A DNA stretch of 64,000 nt, taken from positions 372,001 to 436,000 of the forward strand of contig NZ_LR217735.1 in assembly GCF_900698995.1 (NCBI RefSeq). Reading direction: 5' to 3'. How positions within the stretch are numbered: position 1 is the stretch's first letter; each line of letters starts with the position of its first letter. The position numbers and the translations under genes are program-made. The notes under the pieces are model-generated. The model had not been told where the DNA came from, did no database searches, and saw only the letters and a list, made by a program, of their open reading frames with translations. Below are positions 21,001-32,136 of this stretch, piece after piece. Source of the DNA: Erwinia_E haradaeae_C. GTDB lineage: Bacteria > Pseudomonadota > Gammaproteobacteria > Enterobacterales > Enterobacteriaceae.

Positions 21001-21675
21001 ATGGATTTAATGATGCAATTTTTAAAGAAAAAAAGAGAGTATGCAATCAAAAATATTCTATTACTATTATTAGTTACTATGTTTACTTTTCATGCCAGCG
21101 CCTCTCTATTAAGAAACAGTCAAAAGTATATCAGTCTCGATCAACCTGTTACTAGTATGCCTCATGTTCTTGAATTTTTTTCATTTTATTGTCCTCATTG
21201 TTACGAATTTGAAAAAGAATGGTGTGTTAATCAGACCGTTCAGAAGAATTTTCCAAGACACGGCAAACTAATTAAGTATCATATTATTAATTTTGGTGGA
21301 GATATGGGTTATGCCCTCACTCGAGCATGGGCCATTGCTATGATGATGGGGGTAGAAGAGAAAGCAATCTTGCCTATTTTTGAAGGAGTTCTTGTTAACA
21401 AGAGCATTGTTGATCGAGTTTCCTTAAAAAAAGTGTTTATTCAATCAACTGGAATACAGGCAGAACAATATGATACTGCATGGAATAGCCAGGTAATTGA
21501 TGCATTATGTGAACAACAAGGAAGAGTTGCACGAAATATTAATCTTAAAGGAGTACCGACAATCATCATACATGGAAAATATATGGTTAACGGTGATAAA
21601 CTAGATACAAGCTCTATAGCTACCTATGTTCAGCAATACGCTGATGTGGTTCAATTTTTGTTGAATAAAAAGTAA
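21001..21675 (+). CDS. dsbA: periplasmic thiol:disulfide oxidoreductase DsbA
   Basis: Introduces disulfide bonds into exported proteins. An N-terminal signal peptide is clear: lysine-rich start, hydrophobic core about residues 18-30, cleavage site near HASAS. The thioredoxin-fold active site is CPHC at residues 64-67 in FFSFYCPHCYEFEKE, and the cis-proline loop is GVPTIIIHGKY. The product is 224 residues from the ATG at 21001 (E. coli 208 with its signal); a later ATG at 21013 or a TTG at 20995 are possible starts, and no clear Shine-Dalgarno decides. Unlike E. coli DsbA, two further cysteines occur, one shortly after the active site (EKEWCVNQ) and one near the C-terminal third (DALCEQQ). DsbB is not in the window. 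Confidence 0.93.
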   Translation: MDLMMQFLKKKREYAIKNILLLLLVTMFTFHASASLLRNSQKYISLDQPVTSMPHVLEFFSFYCPHCYEFEKEWCVNQTVQKNFPRHGKLIKYHIINFGGDMGYALTRAWAIAMMMGVEEKAILPIFEGVLVNKSIVDRVSLKKVFIQSTGIQAEQYDTAWNSQVIDALCEQQGRVARNINLKGVPTIIIHGKYMVNGDKLDTSSIATYVQQYADVVQFLLNKK

Positions 21676-22381
21676 TATATCGCTGATACTAAGGGAATGG
21701 GAATATAATAATTCTTGTATGCATAATAAATATTATATTATTCTTTATTAAAAGCAGAATTTGCTAAATATTTTTAATATTTAATCAATAGAAATTATAA
21801 TTTATAATCTATTTTATTTTTTATAGGATTTTCAGAAGAAACGCAACCCGTTCAGATTATTTTTAGTAGGGCTTTTATATGAGTTTTTTGTTTGCGGGTA
21901 GGTACAGATCGTTAATAAATCAGGCATTAATGCTTTTAAAATAAATATGATAAATTTATATGAGTTAGCTTATAGAAAACTGATATTCTAGCGCTGTATG
22001 TAACACAAGAGATATGTGTTAGACAATTCTAAGAAAAATCATATTTATACATCAATGGTGTAAGAATTTAATTTCATTATAAATAAGCTTAAAAGTTCGC
22101 TGAGTTTGGTCAATACATTATATATTTAGGTATTACATGTGTACGATATTCACTATCAGGGTTATGGATATTAGAGTCTATCTAAATTTTATAGATAAAT
22201 ATTTTTCTATTATCTCAAAAACATTCAATAATGCCATCACTTTTAGAGTAAGAGGTCTTGAAAAATCATCAAGTAGTATATTAATATTTTAATATGCATA
22301 TCGACACTTGTTATTGATATCTTTATAAATATAGAGTCTTTAATTGGTTTATAGTTGAAATTTTGGCATAGGTCACAAAAA
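21676..22381. other. gene-free spacer between convergent dsbA and folK
   Basis: About 0.7 kb. No gene remnant (polA would follow dsbA in E. coli) and no convincing terminator seen. Confidence 0.5.
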
Positions 22382-22870
22382 TTAGATTTTTCTGACATCT
22401 TTTATTGTATTATAATCTAGATTATTTAGGATGGCTGATAATCTTTGGCCATTTGGCAAACAAATTTTTGGATTAATCTCAAGAAGAGGTATGATCATAA
22501 AAGCACGATTATGCATATCATAGTGTGGTATGGTTAATTGAGATGTTTTAATGGTTATATTATCGAATAGCATAATATCAATATCTATTATACGAGCCCC
22601 CCATTTAGGTTCCAATCGAATACGTCCTTGTTTGATTTCAATATATTGGGTGTGACTCAATAGCGTTTCAGGATTTAGATTCGTATCAAGAGCTACTGCT
22701 ATATTAAAGAAATTAGGTTGATTTATTGGACCATAAGATACAGTCTCATAGAGTAGAGATTTGGAAACAATGTGAGATTTTTTAATAGATGCTATGCTCT
22801 TCAGAGCATTATTAATTTGTTGTGGTGGGTTGGCGAGATTGCTACCCAATGAGAGATATACGCGATGCAT
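22382..22870 (-). CDS. folK: 6-hydroxymethyl-7,8-dihydropterin pyrophosphokinase
   Basis: Transfers pyrophosphate from ATP to the pterin in folate synthesis. Read from the ATG at 22870 it has 162 residues (E. coli 159). Family motifs: YLSLGSNLANPPQQI at the start, GPINQPNFFN, and the magnesium-binding DIDIMLF. The pcnB stop lies two bases upstream of this ATG. The frame also opens at a GTG at 22882 overlapping the end of pcnB. The two genes are therefore tightly coupled, as in E. coli pcnB-folK. No strong Shine-Dalgarno is seen, which fits translational coupling. Confidence 0.93.
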   Translation of the reverse strand: MHRVYLSLGSNLANPPQQINNALKSIASIKKSHIVSKSLLYETVSYGPINQPNFFNIAVALDTNLNPETLLSHTQYIEIKQGRIRLEPKWGARIIDIDIMLFDNITIKTSQLTIPHYDMHNRAFMIIPLLEINPKICLPNGQRLSAILNNLDYNTIKDVRKI

Positions 22871-22871
22871 T

Positions 22872-24302
22872 TTAATAATCACTATTTTTAGTTATTTTTT
22901 TATGATGTAAATCAGTGATTGAATATGCACATATTGCTTGCTTTTTATATGAACGAATTAGGTGATGATCAAGTATTTGAATCATTATCTTTTGCTCGGG
23001 TATTTCGGATATTTGGAATTCAAGCCACCATGTACTTAGATTTTGCAAATCATGATTGTTTTCTATTTGAGCTCTCATTTTGAGAAGATCATATGCAGCG
23101 CGAAATGTTGGATGTGCCATAATTGTAAATGCTCGTTTACCTTGTCGGCGAGTTAAACGAAATTGTAATTGCCAAATTTCTCGCACTAATGTAGTAATAC
23201 GCTTTGGTATGGTCAAAACTTGATTGGCTTTTTCTAAGATATTATTCATAGATAATATAAAAGCATCGTAATAGTTAAGATTGTTTTTTTTGGCAAGTTC
23301 TGTCGATATTATGAGCTGCGGGTACCAGTACATGGCGGCAAACAAAAACGCTGGATTAACGCGCATGTTATTATGGATGCGTATGTCAGTATTTGTTAAT
23401 ACTAGAAGAATCATTTTCTCCATGTAACTATTACCACTTTCAGTAAAGTATTGTGTAATAATCGGGAACAGGGGTTGGAATAATTGATGTTTGCATAGTT
23501 CAAGATATGTATTATATCCGTAACCAGTCTGAAAAAGTTTTAGTATTTCTTCAAAAAGACGGGCAGGAGGAATGTCATATAGCAGCGTAGCTAGACGTGG
23601 GATTGGTTCTTGAGTTTCATGGGCAATATCCATTCCTAATTTAGCGGAAAATCTTATAACTCGTAACATTCGAACTGGATCTTCACGATAACGAGTTTCA
23701 GCATTTCCAATTATACGAATAATTCCTGTCTTAAGATCATTTAGCCCACCCATATAATCACGGACTGTATAATCAGCTATATTATAATATAGACTGTTAA
23801 TTGTCAGATCGCGACGCTGAGCGTCATCTTCAATAGATCCAAAAATATTATCACGTAATAGCATACCATTTTGAGCACATTGTGCATGATGACGATGATT
23901 AATATTTTTTGATTCTATTTTGTGGTGTCCGCGAAATGTAGCCACTTCAATAATTTCATCTCCAAACATGATATGGGCAAGACGGAATCTACGGCCAACT
24001 AAACGACAGTTACGGAATAACTGACGCATCTGATCGGGTGTTGCATTAGTAGTTATATCAAAATCTTTAGGTTGTTTACCAAGCAACAAATCACGTACTC
24101 CACCACCTACGAGGTAAGCTTCGTATCCAAATTTATGAAGACGGCATAATACTTTAAGAGCATTATCACTAATATTTTTATGCGAGATATTGTGATGATT
24201 TCTAGTAACAATAGCCACTGGATAGTTTTCTGCTATTTTAGTTGCGCTTACTTCTTCGCAACCACGGACTTTTCGACAAAAATTAGCCACTCTGGTAAAA
24301 AT
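22872..24302 (-). CDS. pcnB: poly(A) polymerase I
   Basis: Adds poly(A) tails to RNA 3' ends, marking them for decay. The nucleotidyltransferase domain shows LVGGGVRDLLLGK and the metal-binding DFDITTNATP, followed by RNCRLVGRRFRLAHIMFG and RREDP-type helices (YREDPVRMLRVIRFSAKLG). I extend the gene to an ATT codon at 24302: it reads ATT TTT ACC AGA GTG GCT AAT, which lines up with the known AUU start of E. coli pcnB. AGAGG lies six bases upstream of the ATT, at ideal spacing, while the nearest conventional start (GTG, 24290) would be too far from it. This gives 476 residues. The basic C-terminal tail of the E. coli protein is shortened. folK follows. Confidence 0.95.
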   Translation of the reverse strand: MFTRVANFCRKVRGCEEVSATKIAENYPVAIVTRNHHNISHKNISDNALKVLCRLHKFGYEAYLVGGGVRDLLLGKQPKDFDITTNATPDQMRQLFRNCRLVGRRFRLAHIMFGDEIIEVATFRGHHKIESKNINHRHHAQCAQNGMLLRDNIFGSIEDDAQRRDLTINSLYYNIADYTVRDYMGGLNDLKTGIIRIIGNAETRYREDPVRMLRVIRFSAKLGMDIAHETQEPIPRLATLLYDIPPARLFEEILKLFQTGYGYNTYLELCKHQLFQPLFPIITQYFTESGNSYMEKMILLVLTNTDIRIHNNMRVNPAFLFAAMYWYPQLIISTELAKKNNLNYYDAFILSMNNILEKANQVLTIPKRITTLVREIWQLQFRLTRRQGKRAFTIMAHPTFRAAYDLLKMRAQIENNHDLQNLSTWWLEFQISEIPEQKIMIQILDHHLIRSYKKQAICAYSITDLHHKKITKNSDY

Positions 24303-24306
24303 AGGG

Positions 24307-24313
24307 CACCTCT
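24307..24313 (-). promoter_or_regulatory. Shine-Dalgarno that fixes the AUU start of pcnB
   Basis: The reverse strand reads AGAGGTG followed by CCCT and then the ATT codon at 24302-24300. GAGG is six bases from ATT but 18 from the first GTG. In E. coli the same arrangement is known to make pcnB translation deliberately inefficient and controlled by initiation factor 3. Confidence 0.75.
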
Positions 24314-25908
24314 ATACTAAAATTATCTGATCTATTAAAAGTTAACCATAATTTAAATGCAAGCCATTAATCATGTTAAAGATTTTCACTGCTACGTGTT
24401 GATAAATTTATGCATGATAGTCATAAAAACTTTTTATACTTATTTATAATTTTTACTTTGAAATGTGATTTTTCGTAATATAATTAAGCCACTAGGACTA
24501 GTTTGTTTTGAATGTTATTGATACCTATGAAAATCTTTCTATAAGAAAGTATCTAAACATTGTAGAATGCAATACGATAATTTTAAGATAAAACAGATCT
24601 ATGAATCAATATTAAATTTTTCTATACAGGTATTTATTATATTATTATACAATAGATAATATTAATTACATAGTTGATATCTCTCATATTTTTATATGAG
24701 AAAGTAAGATTTAGTATTTTTATATCTATATCGCAGATGATCTATATATGTATATATTTTTAAGTATAATTTTCATTGCTTATAGTAGGAATTTAATGTT
24801 TTTTATTTAAATTTTATGTGTAAATTTTATATGTAAGTATGTTATTGATTAGGCTTTTTAAATATATATGAAGAACTTTTATATTAGCGATAATTATAGA
24901 ACAATAGATTAGCTGACTGTATCTAGGCTGGTGGTATTTTTGTTTATTATTTTATTAATTATTATGTCACTATTATTAATGTGTTCTATGTAATATAAAT
25001 ACATATTTTATTATAGACTACAATAGTGTTATAGTATTTTTTGATACTTAAAAAGTATCACTGTATTGTGATATTGATCTGAATACCTCTATTGGTGAAA
25101 AAGTTATTTTATTAGTTCTGATAAAATTTCTGATAAAATAAAGAAATTAAAATAGCTTGAATTTTTATATAATTTTATATTTTTTTTATTGTATATACAA
25201 ATATAAGAGACTTAATTATTTTATTTTTAAGCAAATTATAGATATATATAGTTAGTGATTTTTTTACAAAATATTTTAATTAGATTAAGTATGTTCAATC
25301 TATAGTTGGATACTAAATTATCCCCTAGAATAACGTACGATATATAACTCAACATGATTTATACATTTTTATTTTTAAGAATGTTTTATTTTAAATAAAA
25401 TTGATCAATGCAGTTAGAATATGGTAAGACATATAAAAATATATAAAGGTATAAAAGGTATATTTTGATGATATTGCAAAGTTTATTAAAAATATTCAGC
25501 AAGAGATTGAAAGATAATGAAGTAAGATTATAAAGTTCATCGTATTTTATCAGTTAAATTTTTATTGTGAATTTTTGCGATATAATGTGTTGAGGTACAT
25601 TATTATTAATGTAGCAAGATATTTTATAAAACATTATGTATAATATATAAAAATATTATACATAATGTTTTTAACAAATCACGTAGATTCTGTAAAATTA
25701 TTAATTTTTAACGATTTATATAATTAGTACTTTTATTAAACCGAGTCAATTACTATGAAAATTAAATAAGATATAAGGATATGTTTAACGATGTGATCGG
25801 ATAATATATTATTTTTATATTTTTATAGTGTTTTTAATACACTAAATATGTTAGATATTTCACATAATAACCAATTATAAAGCAATTATCCCTTTTATAT
25901 TACATTAT

Positions 25909-25950
25909 TATATTTTTAGAATTATATTCTATATTTTTAGAATTATATTC
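25909..25950. repeat. two tandem copies of a 21-bp unit
   Basis: The unit beginning TATATTTTTAGAATTA and ending TATTC occurs at 25909-25929 and again, unchanged, at 25930-25950. Probably a slippage duplication in spacer DNA; no function visible. Confidence 0.9.
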
Positions 25951-26085
25951 TGATTTTAGTTATAAAATAAATTCTTCAATTAAATAAATATTTTTAATCA
26001 TTCTCCTGTTTTTGATTTTAATTTAATTATTATATTTATTTGTTTTATAATTACTGATTTTAAAAATATCTTTTTATTTTATTCA

Positions 26086-26250
26086 TTGTTTTGTTGTATA
26101 GCTGACCTTTCCGGATATGATCAAGAGCAGTTTGATGATTTGCATTTAAGTAATATGCACTCCTATAATTATTTTACTAAAAAGTTAATAATATTAGAGA
26201 TCGTTATGTTATCACTATTTATAGTGACGATAGTGTATTTCATATCTTAA
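26086..26250 (+). other. short coding-like patch, possible gene remnant
   Basis: From a TTG at 26086 a frame of 54 codons runs to TAA 26248-26250 (it is open back to 25984). The central part reads ADLSGYDQEQFDDLHLSN, acidic and non-repetitive, followed by a hydrophobic stretch near the end (about 20 residues). The composition stands out from the surrounding DNA. I do not recognise a family. It has no good start or Shine-Dalgarno and may be the tail of a dead gene. Confidence 0.25.
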
Positions 26251-29200
26251 GACTGTTGTGTATAAAATTAAATAGTTAATATATAAAACACATCAAAAAA
26301 AATGGTGATTTTAGAGTATTTCTATATATTTACAGTATTTATATCATGTTAAAGCAGAAAAATAAGTTGTATTCTCTGTTTTAATTAAATTCTTAGTGCA
26401 ATTTTTATTATATGTCTGATAAGTATCATTTACAGAAAAATTTATGACTAATGACTCTCTAATTTTTTATAGTCAGCGTTACTGATTTGTCTTTATTATT
26501 GATCACACCGTCTATCTTTAGATAAGATAAAATTTATAAATTATATTATCTAGTTAATCATTATATTATCAAATATATTTGGGGTATGCCAGCTACAAAT
26601 ATTAGAAATAGCAAACAGTGTATAATAAAATATATGTAAATTTTTTAAAATTTTACTGGTCTGTTTTAAAAATTTAACAGTGAATAAAATCTATATTGTG
26701 TCAGAATCGTTTTATGTATTATGTTTTTATGATCAACAGACGCGATATGCTAAATAGTAACAGGAGATGTATCAATAGCTAAAAACTTTATGTTTTAGTA
26801 AGACATACAAAGTAAGATATGCAGAAGTCGATGATATGCGGTTTACTAGTTTAGATATATTTTTTATAATGTTATGTGTTCTTTTTAAATAGTTTTGTCC
26901 TATCATAACATATCATTTCTCTAATTTTTGAGCGCGTTTCTGATATTTCTTTATAGTTGTAGTTTTTAAAATTTTCTAAAGAATATGTTATAAATATGAT
27001 TTATATAGAGCATGATTCTGAGATTAGATAATGTAATGGGTTATTGTTATTTATGTTGATTGTGTTTTAAGGACGTGAAAAATGAGAAGAGACAACATTC
27101 TATTTTTACCATGAAACTCTCCTTCTATAGAATTTTTCTGGTTTGAGTCTGGACTAAAAATATTTATAACTTTATAATAAATTATAAAATATAACTTATA
27201 AAAAATAATTTATAGCACAATCTTTATCGTCTCGCATAGATGTCAGAGATATTAATTTTTTAACAGAACACCTTAATAACTGTGCATACTGCATAAAATA
27301 TGAAAAAATTATTCAATAGAGGTCTAAACGTCTTGGACTATAGACGGATTTTATCAGTGCAATAATAATACAAAGATATTTTTTAAAGATTTTTTAGTTG
27401 GAAATAAGTAAATTTTCTCTATATATGTATGTACTTCAACATATTTTTATCTTTGATTGGCAGTAAAATAATATATTGACAGAGGACGTAATTGTGATCT
27501 ATTGCATAGTAGGTACTATTTTTTCTACGAATATTTAGTACATCAATAGAATGGCTTCAAAATTGAAGTAAAATGCAATATTATGTTAATAATAGAGAAT
27601 CTTCACTAATTTGATAATATAAAGTAATATCTCATACAACACGTTTTGGAAAAATCTTATCTGATAAGTATTACATAATGTTTTCACTTACTAGGAATTT
27701 ATTTAACATTGATATATAAATTAAAAATATTGAAAAACTATCTATAATGATTTTTTTAAATATTTATATAGATGTCAAATGTAAGTTGTTTAAGAAAGCT
27801 TTTATAATAAGAGATAGACTGGCATAAAAAAGATAAATTATTCTGATATATGAAAAAAATAACTTATAAAACATTTAATGACAGAGATCTGACTGATTTT
27901 GCTTATATTTATATTTATATTTGTTTTAAATAATTTAAAAATTTTTACATTTACTTTAGTAAAATTTTTTTATTCAAAAAAAATCTATTGATAGTAATTG
28001 ATCTCAAGATATTTTTTCTTACCCGGAATGTCTGTTGATTTGTAAATATTAGATTTTGAAAAGAATAAAAGTTAAGGATTAAAATTTTTTTTGTTTTCCT
28101 AAAACTATAAAATATAAATTGTTATAGTACAATATTAATTGTTGTTAACAAGCCTGGTTATGAAAAGACATTAAATATGTGATGAGTAATAAATATTATA
28201 GGTGAAGATCAAAATAAGTCTTGATATAATATTTTGTTATTTTTACATATGAGACAGGCGCCTTGTGATCTTTACCTGATAGCAGGATAGTTATTTTTAG
28301 CAAAAATATCACTTAATTTATACTAATTTTATTAACAGTATTTTTTTTATAAAATATTTTATTGACGAAGATTTGAAATGAAAAGATACAATAATAAATT
28401 ATCAGTAAATCAAATATTACGTGAACAGATAATCATCTCGTATATATTATACATAGTTTTATAAAAAGTACTTTGATTTATATATAATAAATACTAATAT
28501 ACAAGTAGTTATTGTAATCTTAATAATAGAATATTTCTTTTATATATTTAAAAATTTACACGCATATCTTATTATTTTGTTTAAATTTTATTAGAATTTT
28601 TTATTTTAAGCTATAGTCAATAAATATCATAAATAATGATATTATAGTAGACAATGATCCTAATTTTAAATTTAGCGCGCTAATTATGTAATTAACTTAA
28701 ATCAAAATAGTAGATCACTGATCTTTATAGATAATAGATCAAAAATTTTTTATAGTTTAAATATTATCTTTTATTTTATAATAGAAGAGATTAGCTAAAG
28801 ATTATTTTTTAAAAAGATTGTAATTTTATATTCTTACCTTATATCCTATTATATTTAATATGTTCATCTTGGAGCCAATAATTTTTGATGTGATGTCAGT
28901 ATGCTACATATCTTGTTATTTAATGAAATGAGATGTATGGTTGTTATTTTATAATAAATCGTTTTATTTAATTTTGATCAAAAAATAAATATATTATCTA
29001 TATTTTATAAAATTAGATCTATAAAGATATTAATAATCTAATTTTCTATAGAATATTTTTTATCTGCGCTCTTAGTTTATGATAATTTTTAAAAATCTTA
29101 AATTTATCATTTTCTAAATGTAGAATAGTGCTAAGAGAGGTCATTGTTTTTGATAGGTTCTACTTTTAATAAATATAGTTTTACCTCAAAGATCATGCCG

Positions 29201-29711
29201 CTGTTTAGGTTGAGCTTAAAAGTGATAATTTTTAGAAAATTTATCTTATATTTTTGATTTGGCAGATATTTCGTTCTTAGTGTATGTATAAAATTATTAC
29301 TTTCAGTTTTAGATGCAATCTTTTAATGATTAATAATTATCATTAAATTTATTATATTTGCAATAATCATTAATAAATCAGTCTTAAAAGTATTACCACA
29401 TTGAGTATTAATAGATTCTCAAATGTTGTTTACTGCTATCTTTTTATTAAGAGATGTATGAAAATTTTATGTGTCTGTTATTATTTGTTATAGAATACAA
29501 TTCTATTTCTTGATTTATTATAGGATTAAATCTTTTATAATAAAGTGGATATGTTTTGTAGTTATACAAAAACATCATTTTGTTAAACATAATTAGAGTT
29601 ATTGCTATTTTTGGGGAATTATTTATAGGTACTAATACTTGGTAGATTATCTTAAATTTAAGAGTAATGAGAGGAAGAATCTATCAATATAGATTAATAT
29701 GTGTTATATAT

Positions 29712-29739
29712 TTTTATATGTGTTTTATATGTGTTTTAT
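29712..29739. repeat. 11-bp tandem repeat, about 2.5 copies
   Basis: TTTTATATGTG at 29712-29722 and 29723-29733, with a partial third copy to 29739. A low-complexity slippage repeat. Confidence 0.85.
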
Positions 29740-30609
29740 CTTTTGCAGGAGATAAAATTGATTATTTATATATATTATAAAATATAATATATTTTATTTT
29801 ATTATATTATAGGTTGCAAATAGGTTATAAAACGTAAAATAAAATTTATCAGTGTAGATGATATCTTTCTAATACTTTATTTTCTAATAGAATACTATAA
29901 TTAGTAAAATTAGCATTTAGATAGCATATTTCAGCTAAATTATCTAAAAATTATAGATCACATAAATAGATCTTTATAATTGCCAATTATAACTCTAATC
30001 AATGGATATTTTTAAGTGATATGTTTTATAACTTAAAGTATAGTGATGGTTTTGTATTTTTACATATATAACAATTTATATATTTAATTAAATATAATTA
30101 TAGCAATTTAATTTAAAAATCTAAAAAATAAAATGTTTTTAATTATTATTAGTTAAATGATCTTAATATGTACTTCTGTTATCTTTGCTATTGAAAAACA
30201 ACTAGAGATATTCTGATTTATTGCTTTATATATAATAGCATCTAGATATTTTTATCGTATTTGATAGATTAAATATGAGCATGAGGTATGGTGTGAGGTA
30301 TAGAACAGATAGGAAGACCGTAAGTTATAAAATCAAGAAAATTAAAATGGTTAAATTAGATAATACCGGATTAAATGCATATTGTAGAGTAATATATACT
30401 ATAATATGTGGTTATTTAGCATAATTTATGAGAATATGACAATGCTTTTTCTATGTATAGCTATATAATAAGTATTTTTGTAATGGCATCTACTTTTTTT
30501 AATATATAAGTTTTATATGCCTACCCGTAGAGTAAACATAGTTTCACCTCATATAAAGTCTTACCGTTGCTCCGTTGCCACGTTGAATAAATAATTAGCT
30601 GAGATATTT

Positions 30610-31983
30610 ATGTTCGACCATTCTATAAGCGTAGTAATTCTTGCTGCTGGTAAAGGTACCCGTATGCACTCCCATATACCAAAAGTGCTACATTTGCTTG
30701 CAGGAAAACCTATTGTTCAGTACGTTATAGATAGCGCTAAAGCAATTAATGCACGCAACATTCATTTAGTTTATGGCTATGGCGGTGATCTTTTAAAAAC
30801 TACTCTCAAGGATGAATCATTAAATTGGATTTTTCAAGAAGAACAACTTGGTACAGGTCACGCCATGCAGAAATCTTCATCATATTTTGATGATAATGAA
30901 GATATTTTAATGTTATACGGTGATGTTCCTTTAATTTCAAGTGCAACATTGTCCCGTCTTCAAATGGCAAAGATAGAAGGTGGTATTGTTTTACTTACAC
31001 GAAAATTGGATAACCCAGCTGGTTATGGTCGCATTCTCCGTCAAAAAGGGAGAATAGTTGGCATTATAGAACAACAAGATGCCACACCAGAACAACTACA
31101 AATCAATGAGATTAATACAGGTATCCTCTTGGCGAGTGGTGCCGATTTAAAGCGTTGGCTCGGTCAGCTGACTAGTCACAAAATAATCGGTGAATACTAT
31201 ATAACTGATATTATTGCAATAGCTCATAAGCAAGATTGTCCTATTGTTTCAGTGCATCCTGCAAGCAGTATTGAGGCAGGTGGAGTAAATACCCACCTTC
31301 AGCTTGCCCAGTTAGAACGTCTCTATCAAATTGAACAGGCAAAACAATTGCTTTTAGAGGGTGTGACGTTGCAAGACCTTAATCGTTTTGATTTACGTGG
31401 CACACTCAAACATGGTTATGACATAGTTATTGATTCTAATGTAATTATTGAAGGACATGTAGTTGTTGGAAATGGAGTTACTATTGGCAGTGGGTGTTTA
31501 ATTAAAAACAGTATTATATCTGATAATAGTGTAATTTATCCTTATAGCGTTATTGAGGACTCTTACTTAGGGCCAAGGTCTGTCATTGGGCCATTTGCTC
31601 ATTTACGTCCAGGAAGTAAATTAGAAGAGGGTTCCTGTGTCGGTAATTTTGTAGAATTGAAAAATTCACATCTCGGGATAGGTTCCAAAGCAGGACATCT
31701 AAGTTATATTGGTGATGCAGAGATCGGAAAAAATGTTAATATTGGAGCAGGAACTATTACTTGTAATTATGACGGTGTTAAAAAATCAAAGACTATAATC
31801 GGTGATGATGTTTTTATTGGTTCTGGGTCTCGTTTTGTCGCTCCGGTTCAAGTATCACCTGGCGTTACTATTGCTGCTGGTACTACTATTATAAGAGATA
31901 TTCCAGATATTGGGTTGGTTTACGATCAAAAAAAACAAATTTTTAATTCTAATTGGAATCGGTTGAAGAAAAAAGAAGAATAA
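30610..31983 (+). CDS. glmU: bifunctional UDP-N-acetylglucosamine pyrophosphorylase / glucosamine-1-phosphate acetyltransferase
   Basis: Makes UDP-GlcNAc for peptidoglycan and LPS: the C-terminal domain acetylates glucosamine-1-phosphate and the N-terminal domain couples it to UTP. The 457 residues match E. coli (456). The nucleotidyltransferase signature LAAGKGTRM is at residues 11-19, followed by GTGHAMQ and the metal site YGDVPL. From about residue 250 on, hexapeptide repeats (left-handed beta helix) include RPGSKLEEGSCVGNFVELKN and NIGAGTITCNYDG. glmS follows after about 150 bases, as in E. coli; the atp operon that precedes it in E. coli is missing. Confidence 0.97.
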   Translation: MFDHSISVVILAAGKGTRMHSHIPKVLHLLAGKPIVQYVIDSAKAINARNIHLVYGYGGDLLKTTLKDESLNWIFQEEQLGTGHAMQKSSSYFDDNEDILMLYGDVPLISSATLSRLQMAKIEGGIVLLTRKLDNPAGYGRILRQKGRIVGIIEQQDATPEQLQINEINTGILLASGADLKRWLGQLTSHKIIGEYYITDIIAIAHKQDCPIVSVHPASSIEAGGVNTHLQLAQLERLYQIEQAKQLLLEGVTLQDLNRFDLRGTLKHGYDIVIDSNVIIEGHVVVGNGVTIGSGCLIKNSIISDNSVIYPYSVIEDSYLGPRSVIGPFAHLRPGSKLEEGSCVGNFVELKNSHLGIGSKAGHLSYIGDAEIGKNVNIGAGTITCNYDGVKKSKTIIGDDVFIGSGSRFVAPVQVSPGVTIAAGTTIIRDIPDIGLVYDQKKQIFNSNWNRLKKKEE

Positions 31984-32136
31984 TTTTAAAATTACATGTT
32001 TCATATCTAGAGAATATCTATTAAATATATTAACATCATTATCATTTATGATCATATTGAGGGCGCAATTAGATCTCCTGAGAATATCAGGTTAAAATAT
32101 CTGGTTACTTAATAACACTATCAGGAACTCATAACT

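Larger units (their letters stand above)
24303..30609. other. 6.3 kb gene-free, extremely AT-rich region
   Basis: By far the largest gap in the window. No open frame above 60 codons, no tRNA-like cloverleaf, no 4.5S, tmRNA or RNase P core motif, and no clear DnaA box was seen by eye. It contains a 21-bp tandem duplication (25909-25950) and an 11-bp one (29712-29739). One patch near 26086-26250 is less AT-rich and has coding-like codons. In E. coli the atp operon lies directly upstream of glmU; none of its motifs (for example the P-loop of the beta subunit) can be found here. It may be fully eroded former coding DNA, but the sequence alone does not show what. Confidence 0.6.

Noticed and set aside
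24303..30609. Replication origin in the large gap
   Set aside because: The region is AT-rich and large, but I saw no cluster of DnaA boxes and no change in gene orientation around it.
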